Below are positions 6,024-13,093 of a stretch of DNA of 13,656 nucleotides, in pieces. The position numbers and the translations under genes are program-made. The notes below the pieces were generated by a model. That model was given only the letters and a program-made list of their open reading frames with translations. It searched no databases and had not been told where the DNA came from. The stretch comes from Aquificota bacterium (GTDB taxonomy: Bacteria; Aquificota; Aquificia; Aquificales; Hydrogenothermaceae). Where the stretch lies: the NCBI GenBank assembly GCA_013153795.1, contig JAADDV010000006.1:1-13656 (forward strand). The letters run 5' to 3'. Position 1 is the stretch's first letter. Every line of letters begins with the position of its first letter.

Positions 6024-7610
6024 ATGAAAAAAGGGAAAGTTATAATCCTCGGTAGTGGTCCAAATAGAATAGGTCAGGGAATAGAGTTTGATTATGCATG
6101 TGTCCACTGTGTATGGGCTTTAAGGGAAGAAGGTTATGAAGCAATAATGGTAAACTGTAATCCAGAAACAGTTTCTACAGACTACGATACATCAGATAAA
6201 CTATTTTTTGAGCCTATTATTTATGAAGATGTTGTGAATATCATAGAAAGTGAAGAGCCTATAGGGGTTGTTGTTCAATTTGGAGGACAAACCCCTTTAA
6301 AACTTGCAGTTCCTCTTCAAAATGCAGGGATAAACATCCTTGGAACATCCCCAGAAAGTATAGATATAGCAGAAGATAGAGAAAGATTTAGAGACTTAAT
6401 AATAAAACTTGGTTTAAAACAGCCTGAAAGTGGCATTGCAAAATCAAAAGAAGAAGCTATAAGTATAGCTGAAAAAATTGGGTATCCAATTCTTGTTAGA
6501 CCTTCATATGTTCTTGGCGGGAGGGCTATGAGACTTGTTTATGATACAGCAGAGCTTTTAGAGTATATAGAGGAGGCTGTTTATGTAACAGAAGATAAAC
6601 CTCTTCTTATTGATAAGTTTCTAGATGAAGCTATTGAGCTTGATGTTGATGCAGTTTGTGATGGGGAGGATGTTTTAGTTGGAGCTGTAATGGAGCACAT
6701 AGAAGAAGCAGGAATCCACTCAGGAGACAGTGCAACCTGTATACCGCCTTATACACTTCCTGATGAAGTAATCATTAGAGTAAAGGAACAAACAAGAAAA
6801 CTTGCAAAAGCTTTAAATGTTAAAGGACTTATGAACGTCCAGTATGCAGTAAAAAATAATGAAATATACGTGATTGAGGTAAACCCAAGGGCATCAAGAA
6901 CTGTTCCTTTTGTAAGTAAAGCAATTGGATATCCTTTAGCAAAACTTGCATCAAAAATTATAATAGGTAAAAAACTAAGAGAGCTTGTTCCAGAAGTTTT
7001 TGAGATAAAAGAAACTCACCCAGCAACAGACTTTAGAGGAAAAGACTTTAAAAGATACTCTATTAAAGAAGTTGTTTTTCCATGGAATAGATTTCCTGAA
7101 GTAGACCCTCTTCTTGGACCTGAGATGAAATCAACAGGGGAAGTTATGGGAATAGATGAAGATTTTGGAATGGCTTTCTACAAAGCACAGGCTGCAGCAG
7201 GAAACGTTCTGCCAGAAAAAGGAAATGTTTTTATCTCTGTAGCAGATAAGGACAAACCAGCAATAGTAAATATAGCAAAAGAACTTGTAAATCTAGGCTT
7301 TTCTATCTATGCAACAGAAGGAACCCATAAGTTTTTAAAAGAGCATGGTATTCCATCAAAAAAAGTAAACAAAATCTCAGAAGAAAGACCAAATATTGTT
7401 GATATGATAAGAAATGGAGAAATTCATATGATTATAAACACCCCTTCAGGTAAAAGGGAGCGCTCAGACGCCTATTATATAAGAAGAGCTGCTATAGAAC
7501 ATAAAATATCTTATTTCACAACAGTAAGAGCAGCCTATGCAGCTGTTCAAGCTTTAAAATCTTTAAAAGAAAAAGAACTTTCTGTTAGACCTCTTCAAGA
7601 GATGTTTTAA
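6024..7610 (+). CDS. carB2: Carbamoyl-phosphate synthase large subunit, C-terminal half
   Basis: A stand-alone 528-residue protein matching the second half of the usual ~1070-residue CarB. That half phosphorylates carbamate to carbamoyl phosphate, for pyrimidine and arginine synthesis. It contains a pre-ATP-grasp domain (GSGPNRIGQGIEFDYACVHC 10-29; NCNPETVSTDYDTSDKL 44-60). An ATP-grasp domain follows at about 120-330 (VRPSYVLGGRAM 158-169; EEAGIHSGDS 227-236; VIEVNPRASRTVPFVSKA 283-300). The C-terminal MGS-like allosteric domain (about 400-528) includes ATEGTHKFL and NTPSGK. It has its own ATG and a strong SD, so this is a true split gene rather than a truncation. Aquifex and some archaea have the same arrangement. 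The partners carB1 and carA are not in the window. A decayed tnpB lies directly upstream and a hairpin terminator follows the stop. Confidence 0.96.
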   Translation: MKKGKVIILGSGPNRIGQGIEFDYACVHCVWALREEGYEAIMVNCNPETVSTDYDTSDKLFFEPIIYEDVVNIIESEEPIGVVVQFGGQTPLKLAVPLQNAGINILGTSPESIDIAEDRERFRDLIIKLGLKQPESGIAKSKEEAISIAEKIGYPILVRPSYVLGGRAMRLVYDTAELLEYIEEAVYVTEDKPLLIDKFLDEAIELDVDAVCDGEDVLVGAVMEHIEEAGIHSGDSATCIPPYTLPDEVIIRVKEQTRKLAKALNVKGLMNVQYAVKNNEIYVIEVNPRASRTVPFVSKAIGYPLAKLASKIIIGKKLRELVPEVFEIKETHPATDFRGKDFKRYSIKEVVFPWNRFPEVDPLLGPEMKSTGEVMGIDEDFGMAFYKAQAAAGNVLPEKGNVFISVADKDKPAIVNIAKELVNLGFSIYATEGTHKFLKEHGIPSKKVNKISEERPNIVDMIRNGEIHMIINTPSGKRERSDAYYIRRAAIEHKISYFTTVRAAYAAVQALKSLKEKELSVRPLQEMF

Positions 7611-7641
7611 AAGAGGGACTAAAATCCCTCTTTTATTTTTT
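7609..7641. terminator. Bidirectional intrinsic terminator between carB2 and the DUF808 gene
   Basis: AAAAGAGGGA (7609-7618) and TCCCTCTTTT (7625-7634) form a perfect 10 bp stem around a six-base loop. On the plus strand a T-rich tract follows, ending carB2 transcripts. On the minus strand the stem ends in TTTT and would end the DUF808 gene. The DUF808 stop codon (7619-7621) lies in the loop and its last codons form one arm. The two convergent genes are separated by only 8 bp. Confidence 0.8.
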
Positions 7642-8449
7642 CAAAAATATGGACAATTCCAACAGCTACAATTCCAACAACAAATCCTACTAAAAGCTCA
7701 GCTAAAATTCCTGGTAGGAAATGTAAATAATGATGTAGAGCATCTATATGATGTATATAAATACCACCAGCAACCAAAAGCATAGCAATAGTCCCTATAA
7801 CAGAAAGAGCTTTTATAACCCATGGAAGAAGGATTACAAGAAATCTTCCTATTTTTTCTAATATAGGATTTCCAGTTTCAATAAGAAAAAACCCAAAATC
7901 ATCCATTCTAACAATAAGAGCAACAAGTCCATATACGCCAATAGTTGCAATTAACGCAACAAGAGTTGTAGAAATAACCTGCACAATAAAAGGCTGGTCT
8001 TTAACTGCAGCCAAAGCAATAATAACAATCTCTAAAGAAAGAATAAAATCTGTTTTTATAGCAGCTTTTACTTTTTCTTCTTCTGAAAGCTGTTTTTTTT
8101 GAGGATGACTTCCCCTATGGAATAAAAACTCTATTATTTTTTCAGTTCCTTCATAAGCAAGATAAAGACCTCCAAGCATAAGAATAGGGACAATAATCCA
8201 TGGAGCAAAATAATTTAAGATAAAAACTATAGGCAAAATAATAGCCTTATTTATTAAAGAACCTTTCATTATTTTCAGTATTACAGGTATCTCTCTACTA
8301 CTAACAAACCCTGATGATTGTTTTGCTGTTACAGCAATATCATCTCCTAAAATAGCAGTCGTTTTTTTAGCAGCTGTTTTACTAGCTACAGCTACATCAT
8401 CCATTATCATTGCAATATCATCTAGTAGAGCTAAAAGTCCTGTTGCCAT
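7619..8449 (-). CDS. DUF808 family inner-membrane protein (YedI-like)
   Basis: A 276-residue membrane protein of the DUF808/YedI family, whose biochemical role is unknown. The family's N-terminal signature is clear: MATGLLALLDDIAMIMDDVA (1-20), then SKTAAKKTTAILGDDIAVTA (23-42) with its repeated DD[IV]A pattern. Hydrophobic helices follow at roughly 66-105, 132-150, 153-180, 195-230 and 243-268. A charged loop containing HRGSHPQKK lies between the first two. The start at 8449 has a good SD (AAGGAG). It is convergent with carB2 and divergent from coaBC, and is probably transcribed alone. Length and motifs match intact family members. The family is firm but no function can be assigned. Confidence 0.9.
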   Translation of the reverse strand: MATGLLALLDDIAMIMDDVAVASKTAAKKTTAILGDDIAVTAKQSSGFVSSREIPVILKIMKGSLINKAIILPIVFILNYFAPWIIVPILMLGGLYLAYEGTEKIIEFLFHRGSHPQKKQLSEEEKVKAAIKTDFILSLEIVIIALAAVKDQPFIVQVISTTLVALIATIGVYGLVALIVRMDDFGFFLIETGNPILEKIGRFLVILLPWVIKALSVIGTIAMLLVAGGIYIHHIDALHHYLHFLPGILAELLVGFVVGIVAVGIVHIFEKIKEGF

Positions 8450-8540
8450 AAAAAACTCCTTATCAAATTTTTATCTAACTGTATTTTTTTACCAAATTGT
8501 TATAATTTTTTCCATCTTTATAAGAAAAATAGAGGTATTT
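8450..8540. promoter_or_regulatory. Divergent promoter region of the DUF808 gene and coaBC
   Basis: This 91 bp, very AT-rich gap must hold the promoters of both divergent genes. A perfect TATAAT at 8501-8506 is placed to start the coaBC operon near 8513, but its -35 region is poor. For the DUF808 gene the minus strand shows a weak TTGGTA and a TAAAAA-like -10 about 16 bp apart. AGAGGT (8531-8536) is the coaBC ribosome binding site. Confidence 0.4.
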
Positions 8541-9728
8541 ATGCTCTGGAAAGATAAAAAAGTCCTTATAGGGATTACAGGCTCTATAGCTTCTTACAAA
8601 GCATGCGAACTTATTAGACACTTTCAAAAAAAAGGAGCTACTGTTAGAGTTTGTGCTACACCATCAGCTTTAGAGTTTGTTGGAAAGCTTACATTTCAAG
8701 CTTTAACAGGAGAAGAGGTTTTATCAGACTGGAAAGATGGAAAAACAGGTCTAGAGCATATTTTCTGGGCAAGATGGCCTGATGTTTTTGTAATAGCCCC
8801 TGCTTCAGCAAATACAATAGCAAAGATAAGAATTGGTTTAACAGATAATTTTTTAACATCTCTTGCCCTAGCATATGACAAACCTATAGTAATAGCTCCT
8901 GCGATGAATACAAAGATGTACCAAAACTCTGCTACAAAGGAAAATATAGAGATTTTAAAAGAAAGAGGACATCTTTTTGTTGAACCAGTAGAAGGAGAAC
9001 TTGCTTGTGGAGAAGAAGGAGAAGGAAAGCTTGCTGATTTAGAAGATATAGAAATAGTAGCTTTAAAAGCCGTTCTTCCAAAACCTTTAAAGGGAAAAAC
9101 TGTTTTGATAACAGCAGGAGGGACAAGAGAACATTTTGACCCAATAAGATACATATCAAACGCATCATCTGGACAAATGGGATATGCTCTTGCGAAAGTT
9201 GCATATGCCCTTGGAGGAGATGTTACTCTTATCTCAGCCCCTACGTGCTTAAAAAAACCTTATGGTGTAAAGAAGATAGATGTTATTTCAGCTCAAGATA
9301 TGTATAAAGCTGTAATGGAGCATCTAGACAGTGCAGATATTATCATAATGAATGCAGCTGTAGCAGATTTTAGACCAAAATCCTACAGTAAAGAAAAACT
9401 TAAAAAATCAAAAGAAAATCCAGTAGTTGAACTTGAGCCAAACCCAGATATATTAAAAGCCATTGGAGAAAGAAAAAAAGGAAACCAGATTTTAATAGGT
9501 TTTGCTGCAGAAAGCCAAAACCTCATAGAAAATGCAAAAGATAAACTAAAAAGAAAAAATCTTGATGTTATAGTAGGAAATCTTTTAGATGTTTTCAGCA
9601 AAGAAAAGCATCAAGGAGTTATTATTTTTAAAAATGGAAAACAGGTAGAAATACCGCCTATGGACAAAGAAGAATCAGCCTTATTTATTTTAAAAAATAT
9701 TTTCCACAAGGAGGATAAATGGGATTAA
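8541..9728 (+). CDS. coaBC: Bifunctional phosphopantothenoylcysteine decarboxylase / phosphopantothenate-cysteine ligase
   Basis: A fused coenzyme A biosynthesis enzyme (also called Dfp). The C-terminal ligase joins cysteine to 4'-phosphopantothenate, and the N-terminal FMN-dependent decarboxylase then makes 4'-phosphopantetheine. In the CoaC domain (1-180) are GITGSIASYKACELIR (11-26), catalytic His73 in LEHIFWARWPD, the substrate clamp PAMNTKMY (120-127) and the Cys156 loop GELACGEEGEGKL. In the CoaB domain (from about 185) are VLITAGGTREHFDPIRYISN (188-207), SSGQMG, NAAVADFRP and the KxKK-type nucleotide segment. The 395-residue length is typical. It is the first gene of the coaBC-hisA-dksA-gatA operon and overlaps hisA by 10 bp. 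Confidence 0.97.
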   Translation: MLWKDKKVLIGITGSIASYKACELIRHFQKKGATVRVCATPSALEFVGKLTFQALTGEEVLSDWKDGKTGLEHIFWARWPDVFVIAPASANTIAKIRIGLTDNFLTSLALAYDKPIVIAPAMNTKMYQNSATKENIEILKERGHLFVEPVEGELACGEEGEGKLADLEDIEIVALKAVLPKPLKGKTVLITAGGTREHFDPIRYISNASSGQMGYALAKVAYALGGDVTLISAPTCLKKPYGVKKIDVISAQDMYKAVMEHLDSADIIIMNAAVADFRPKSYSKEKLKKSKENPVVELEPNPDILKAIGERKKGNQILIGFAAESQNLIENAKDKLKRKNLDVIVGNLLDVFSKEKHQGVIIFKNGKQVEIPPMDKEESALFILKNIFHKEDKWD

Positions 9729-10441
9729 AAGAGTTTATTATTCCAGCAGTAGATATAAAAGACGGAAAAGCAGTAAGGCTTTTTTTAGGAAAAGCTGATG
9801 AAGTAACTGTTTATGGAGATAACCCTGTTGATATGGCAAAAAATTGGGAAGAAAAAGGAGCAAAACATCTTCATATAGTTGATTTAGATGGAGCTTTTGA
9901 AGGAAAACCAAAAAATTACCGTATAGTTGAACAGATAGTAAAGTCTGTTTCTATACCTGTTGAGTTTGGAGGAGGCTTAAGAAGCTATGAAGCTGTAAAA
10001 ACAATGATAGAGCTGGGAGTTGATAGAGTTGTTATTGGAAGCTTAGCATATCAAGATAGGAAAACTTTTGAAAAGATAGCAAATGATTTTCCATCAAAAG
10101 TTGTAGTAGGAATAGATGCAAAAGATGGAAAAGTAGCCATAAAAGGATGGGTAGAAAAAACCGAGTATACCCCTCTAGAGTTTGCAAAACAGTTTGATGA
10201 TATGCCTATATGGGGCTTTTTATATACAGATGTAAATAGAGATGGAGCTTTAGTAGGACCAAATATAGAGGGAACAAAGACGTTAGCAGAAAATCTTAGA
10301 CATCCTGTTATAGCTTCAGGAGGAGTTGGTTCTGTAGAAGATGTTAAAAAACTTTATCAAATAAAAGATGTTGGAATATATGGAGTTGTAGTAGGAAAAG
10401 CTCTTTATGAAGGAAAAATCAACCTTGAAGAGTTAGATTGA
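9719..10441 (+). CDS. hisA: ProFAR isomerase of histidine biosynthesis
   Basis: A (beta/alpha)8-barrel enzyme that performs the Amadori rearrangement of ProFAR to PRFAR, the fourth step of histidine synthesis. It has 240 residues with the catalytic aspartates in the expected strands: D12 in PAVDIKDGKAVR (9-20) and D133 in VGIDAKDGKVAIKGW (130-144). The two phosphate-binding half-barrel motifs are FGGGLRS (83-89) and IASGGVGS near residue 203. HisA rather than HisF is indicated by VDLDGAFEGKPKN (54-66) and the GW after the second aspartate. A strong SD (AAGGAGG) lies inside the end of coaBC, and the ATG overlaps the coaBC reading frame, suggesting translational coupling. No other his gene is present in the window. 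Confidence 0.96.
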   Translation: MGLKEFIIPAVDIKDGKAVRLFLGKADEVTVYGDNPVDMAKNWEEKGAKHLHIVDLDGAFEGKPKNYRIVEQIVKSVSIPVEFGGGLRSYEAVKTMIELGVDRVVIGSLAYQDRKTFEKIANDFPSKVVVGIDAKDGKVAIKGWVEKTEYTPLEFAKQFDDMPIWGFLYTDVNRDGALVGPNIEGTKTLAENLRHPVIASGGVGSVEDVKKLYQIKDVGIYGVVVGKALYEGKINLEELD

Positions 10442-10481
10442 GTTTGAGAAAATTTAAAGACAATTAAAAAGGAGGAAAAAA

Positions 10482-10961
10482 ATGGCTGTTAGTCCATATG
10501 TTGCAGATAAAAAAAAGTTAGAAGAGTTTAGAAAACTTCTTTTGATGGAAAAGAAAAGAATCATAGATAGAGTTTTAGAGAAAGAAGAGATTATGAAAAA
10601 ACTTACAGAAGAAGGCTGGACTATTCCAGAAGAGCTTGATGATTATGCAAGAATAGACTATTCAGAGCTTATCTTAGCTGAACTAGAAGATATTGAGGTG
10701 GAGATATTAAGAGAGATAGACAAAGCTTTAGAAAGAATGAGAGATGGAACATATGGACTTTGTGAAGTTTGTGGAAATCCTATAGAAGAAAAAAGACTTA
10801 GAGCTCTGCCATGGACAACTCTTTGTATAAAACATGCTGCTGAAGCAGAAAAGGTAAGAGACCTTATAGACCACAGATATACAGAATATTTAAGAAATAG
10901 TCTTATTCCTTATTATGAACCTTTAGAAGAAGAGGTAAAAGAAGAAGGAGAAGACAAATGA
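10482..10961 (+). CDS. DksA/TraR-type zinc-finger protein
   Basis: A 159-residue DksA-like protein. Members bind the secondary channel of RNA polymerase and modulate initiation, often with ppGpp. Residues 10-85 form a charged coiled-coil hairpin. Its tip reads ELDDYA (51-56), which by alignment on the finger matches DksA's DxxDxA with the first Asp as Glu. The finger is LCEVCG (93-98) and LCIKH (114-118). The ligands are therefore Cys94, Cys97, Cys115 and His118, a C2-CH variant of the classical four-Cys finger. RLRALPWTTLC follows the family pattern. An acidic tail ends the protein. A strong SD (AAGGAGG) precedes the ATG, 40 bp after hisA, and the stop overlaps the gatA start (ATGA). The family is clear; whether it does the job of DksA is inferred. 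Confidence 0.9.
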   Translation: MAVSPYVADKKKLEEFRKLLLMEKKRIIDRVLEKEEIMKKLTEEGWTIPEELDDYARIDYSELILAELEDIEVEILREIDKALERMRDGTYGLCEVCGNPIEEKRLRALPWTTLCIKHAAEAEKVRDLIDHRYTEYLRNSLIPYYEPLEEEVKEEGEDK

Positions 10962-12412
10962 GCTTATGGCAAAAGAGCTTAAAAGAGCTGTCAGACCTTG
11001 TAAAAAACAAAGAAGTAAAACCATCAGAAATAATTGAAAGTTTTGTAGAAAGAACTAAAGAGTTTGAACCAAAAATAAATAGCTATGTAACAGATTTAAC
11101 CCAGCAGGCTCTAGAAAAAGCTAAAGAAGCAGATGAAAAACTGTCTTCTCTTGAAAATATTCCTGATTTATTTGGACTTCCTATAGCTATAAAAGACAAT
11201 ATTTCAACAAAAGGAATAAGAACAACCTGCTCATCAAAGATGCTTGAAAACTATGTGCCGCCATTTGATGCAACCGTTATAGAAAAACTTAATCAGCAAG
11301 GATATATAATCACGGGAAAAACAAATCTTGATGAGTTTGCAATGGGCTCTTCTACAGAAAATTCAGCATTTTTCACAACAAAAAATCCATGGGATTTAGA
11401 AAGAGTCCCAGGAGGTTCATCTGGAGGTTCAGCTGCTGCAGTAGGAGCAGGGATTGTTCCAGCAGCATTAGGTTCAGATACAGGAGGTTCCATTAGACAA
11501 CCTGCTGCCTTTTGCGGCGTTGTTGGACTAAAGCCAACTTATGGAAGGGTTTCAAGATATGGTCTTGTAGCATTTGCATCTTCTTTAGACCAGATAGGAC
11601 CAATCACAAGAACTGTAGAAGATGCGGCGCTTCTTTTAAATATTATTTCAGGCAAAGACCCTAAAGATAGCACCTCAGACAATGTTCCTGTTCTAGATTT
11701 TCTTTCATACATAGGAAAAGATATAAAAGGAATAAAAATAGGACTACCAAAAGAATTCTTTATAGAAGAGCTTGACAGCCAGATAAAAGAAACTGTTTTA
11801 AATGCTGCTAAAGAACTTGAAAAAGAAGGAGCAGAGCTTGTTGAAGTATCCCTTCCTACAACAAAATACGCAATAGAAGCTTACTATATAATTGCACCGT
11901 CTGAAGCTTCCTCAAACCTTGCAAGGTATGACGGAGTCAGATACGGATACAGAGCAAAAGAATATAAGAATCTTGAAGAGATGTATTCAAAAACAAGAGA
12001 TGAAGGCTTTGGGGCAGAAGTAAAAAGAAGAATAATGCTTGGAACATACGCTTTATCCTCTGGTTATTACGATGCTTACTACTTAAAAGCTCAAAAAGTA
12101 AGAACTCTTATATATCAAGAGTTTATGAATGTATTTAAAGAAGTTGATGTTCTTCTTACACCGACTACCCCAGACGTTGCCTTTAAAATAGGAGAAAAAA
12201 CAGACGACCCAATACAGATGTATTTATCAGATATTTTCACTGTATCTGTAAACATGGCATCACTGCCAGGAATAAGTATTCCATGTGGATTTAAAGATAA
12301 TCTCCCTATCGGCATGCAGATTATAGGAAAACCTTTTGACGAAGGAACAGTTCTTCAAGTTGCTTCTTATTATGAAAAAATGCATGATTTTCATAAAAGG
12401 TTTCCTGCTTAA
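10958..12412 (+). CDS. gatA: Aspartyl/glutamyl-tRNA amidotransferase subunit A
   Basis: The glutaminase subunit of GatCAB, which amidates misacylated Glu-tRNA(Gln) and/or Asp-tRNA(Asn). The amidase-signature catalytic triad is complete: Lys79 in AIKDNIS, cis-Ser154 in PGGSSGGSAAAV (151-162) and nucleophile Ser178 in GSDTGGSIRQPA (172-183). These positions are the same as in characterised bacterial GatA. At 484 residues the length is normal, and the C-terminal region contains LTPTTPDVAF and GMQIIG, also usual. The ATG overlaps the preceding stop (ATGA), with SD AAGGAG inside the upstream gene, so it is translationally coupled to the DksA-like gene. gatB and gatC are not adjacent, consistent with scattered gat genes. 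A hairpin containing the stop codon ends the operon. Confidence 0.97.
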   Translation: MSLWQKSLKELSDLVKNKEVKPSEIIESFVERTKEFEPKINSYVTDLTQQALEKAKEADEKLSSLENIPDLFGLPIAIKDNISTKGIRTTCSSKMLENYVPPFDATVIEKLNQQGYIITGKTNLDEFAMGSSTENSAFFTTKNPWDLERVPGGSSGGSAAAVGAGIVPAALGSDTGGSIRQPAAFCGVVGLKPTYGRVSRYGLVAFASSLDQIGPITRTVEDAALLLNIISGKDPKDSTSDNVPVLDFLSYIGKDIKGIKIGLPKEFFIEELDSQIKETVLNAAKELEKEGAELVEVSLPTTKYAIEAYYIIAPSEASSNLARYDGVRYGYRAKEYKNLEEMYSKTRDEGFGAEVKRRIMLGTYALSSGYYDAYYLKAQKVRTLIYQEFMNVFKEVDVLLTPTTPDVAFKIGEKTDDPIQMYLSDIFTVSVNMASLPGISIPCGFKDNLPIGMQIIGKPFDEGTVLQVASYYEKMHDFHKRFPA

Positions 12413-12426
12413 TGTAGGAAACCTTT
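12396..12426 (+). terminator. Terminator-like hairpin closing the gatA operon
   Basis: AAAGGTTTCCT (12396-12406) and AGGAAACCTTT (12416-12426) form a perfect 11 bp stem with a nine-base loop that contains the gatA stop codon. The 3' flank (CCTTGTT) is a poor U-tract, so termination may be incomplete or helped by other factors. The hairpin may also protect the 3' end of the transcript. Confidence 0.6.
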
Positions 12427-12430
12427 CCTT

Positions 12431-12463
12431 GTTAACATACTGGTAACGTTGAATATTTATAAT
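12431..12463 (+). promoter_or_regulatory. Candidate promoter and imperfect operator dyad before the secreted-protein gene
   Basis: TATAAT at 12458-12463 is a perfect -10 box 33 bp before the ATG at 12497. In the -35 position no TTGACA is seen. Instead there is an imperfect dyad, GTTAACATACTGGTAAC (12431-12447), with GTTA and TAAC arms. A weak -35 with a dyad over it is what an activator-dependent promoter would look like, but a dyad of this size can arise by chance in AT-rich DNA. Confidence 0.33.
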
Positions 12464-12496
12464 AAAATCCAATAAATAAAATTCTATAGAGAAATT

Positions 12497-13084
12497 ATGA
12501 AAAATTTTAAAGTTTTTATTAGCTTTTTAATAAGTGTTTCTATAGTAGGAGTTTCTGTAAGTAATGAAAAAGCAGATATAAAAACTAAAATAGAGAAATT
12601 AATAGAAGAAGTGAAAAAAGCTCCTCCTTCAGAAAAATATAAAAAGATGAATCAATTAAAACTTTTCATAAAAAAACTAAAAGCTGAAGAAAGAATAAAA
12701 ATAATGAAAAAACTTCATAAGCAACTTAAAGGTCAAAAACAAGCAGCAGAGCATAAACATCGTCTACAACACAGATTAAGAAAAGGAAAAATCTTTAATA
12801 AAGAACATTTTGAAACAAGAAATCTTAAAGAAAATTGCAAAGAAAAAATAAAAAAAGAAGGACACCAGTTTCATTTTAGACATGGCAATAGAGAAATAAA
12901 AGGCATTGATGAAGGAAATCACTTTCAAGATAAATTTCAAAATAAATTTAGAGATACCTTTAACGATAAAAATGATTTAAAAAATGAAAATAGATTTAAT
13001 AAGAAACCTGATACTTTCCATAATAAGAATAAGCAAAGAAATTTCAACCAAGAGAGGCAAGGGAAATTTAGACTTAAGGAATAA
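12497..13084 (+). CDS. Small secreted, highly basic, low-complexity protein of unknown function
   Basis: I do not recognise a family. The 195-residue product starts with a signal peptide (hydrophobic core FKVFISFLISVSIVGVSVS, 4-22, cleavage probably near 22), so it is likely exported to the periplasm or beyond. Residues 25-95 are helical and rich in Lys/Glu/Leu, loosely recalling small periplasmic helical proteins, but no CpxP/Spy signature is evident. Residues 100-195 are low complexity, rich in Asn, Lys, Phe, Arg and His. They show a four-residue Phe spacing (FQDKFQNKFRDTF, 143-155) and about ten histidines in the whole protein. One Cys (114) is present. The SD is weak. The next gene begins 9 bp after the stop, so the two are probably cotranscribed. 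Signal peptide and compact spacing argue for a real gene. Confidence 0.75.
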   Translation: MKNFKVFISFLISVSIVGVSVSNEKADIKTKIEKLIEEVKKAPPSEKYKKMNQLKLFIKKLKAEERIKIMKKLHKQLKGQKQAAEHKHRLQHRLRKGKIFNKEHFETRNLKENCKEKIKKEGHQFHFRHGNREIKGIDEGNHFQDKFQNKFRDTFNDKNDLKNENRFNKKPDTFHNKNKQRNFNQERQGKFRLKE

Positions 13085-13093
13085 GGAGAGTTA

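Noticed and set aside
6024..7610. carB2 as a truncated or frameshifted carB
   Set aside because: It starts precisely at the natural boundary of the second CarB half with its own strong SD, and nothing resembling the first half is encoded upstream, so it is a genuine split gene.
8689..9601. Minus-strand open frames (8689-8874, 8696-9154, 8932-9204, 9383-9601) opposite coaBC
   Set aside because: coaBC is complete with all catalytic motifs; the antisense frames are leucine- or serine-rich shadows with no SD.
11293..12472. Minus-strand open frames (11293-11493, 12115-12315, 12260-12472) opposite gatA, and a plus-strand frame at 4155-4352 opposite the aminotransferase
   Set aside because: All are shadows of well-supported genes, without domain signal or start context.
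12497..13084. CpxP/Spy-type periplasmic chaperone assignment
   Set aside because: The size, signal peptide and helical charge pattern are suggestive, but the LTxxQ motifs of that family are not present.
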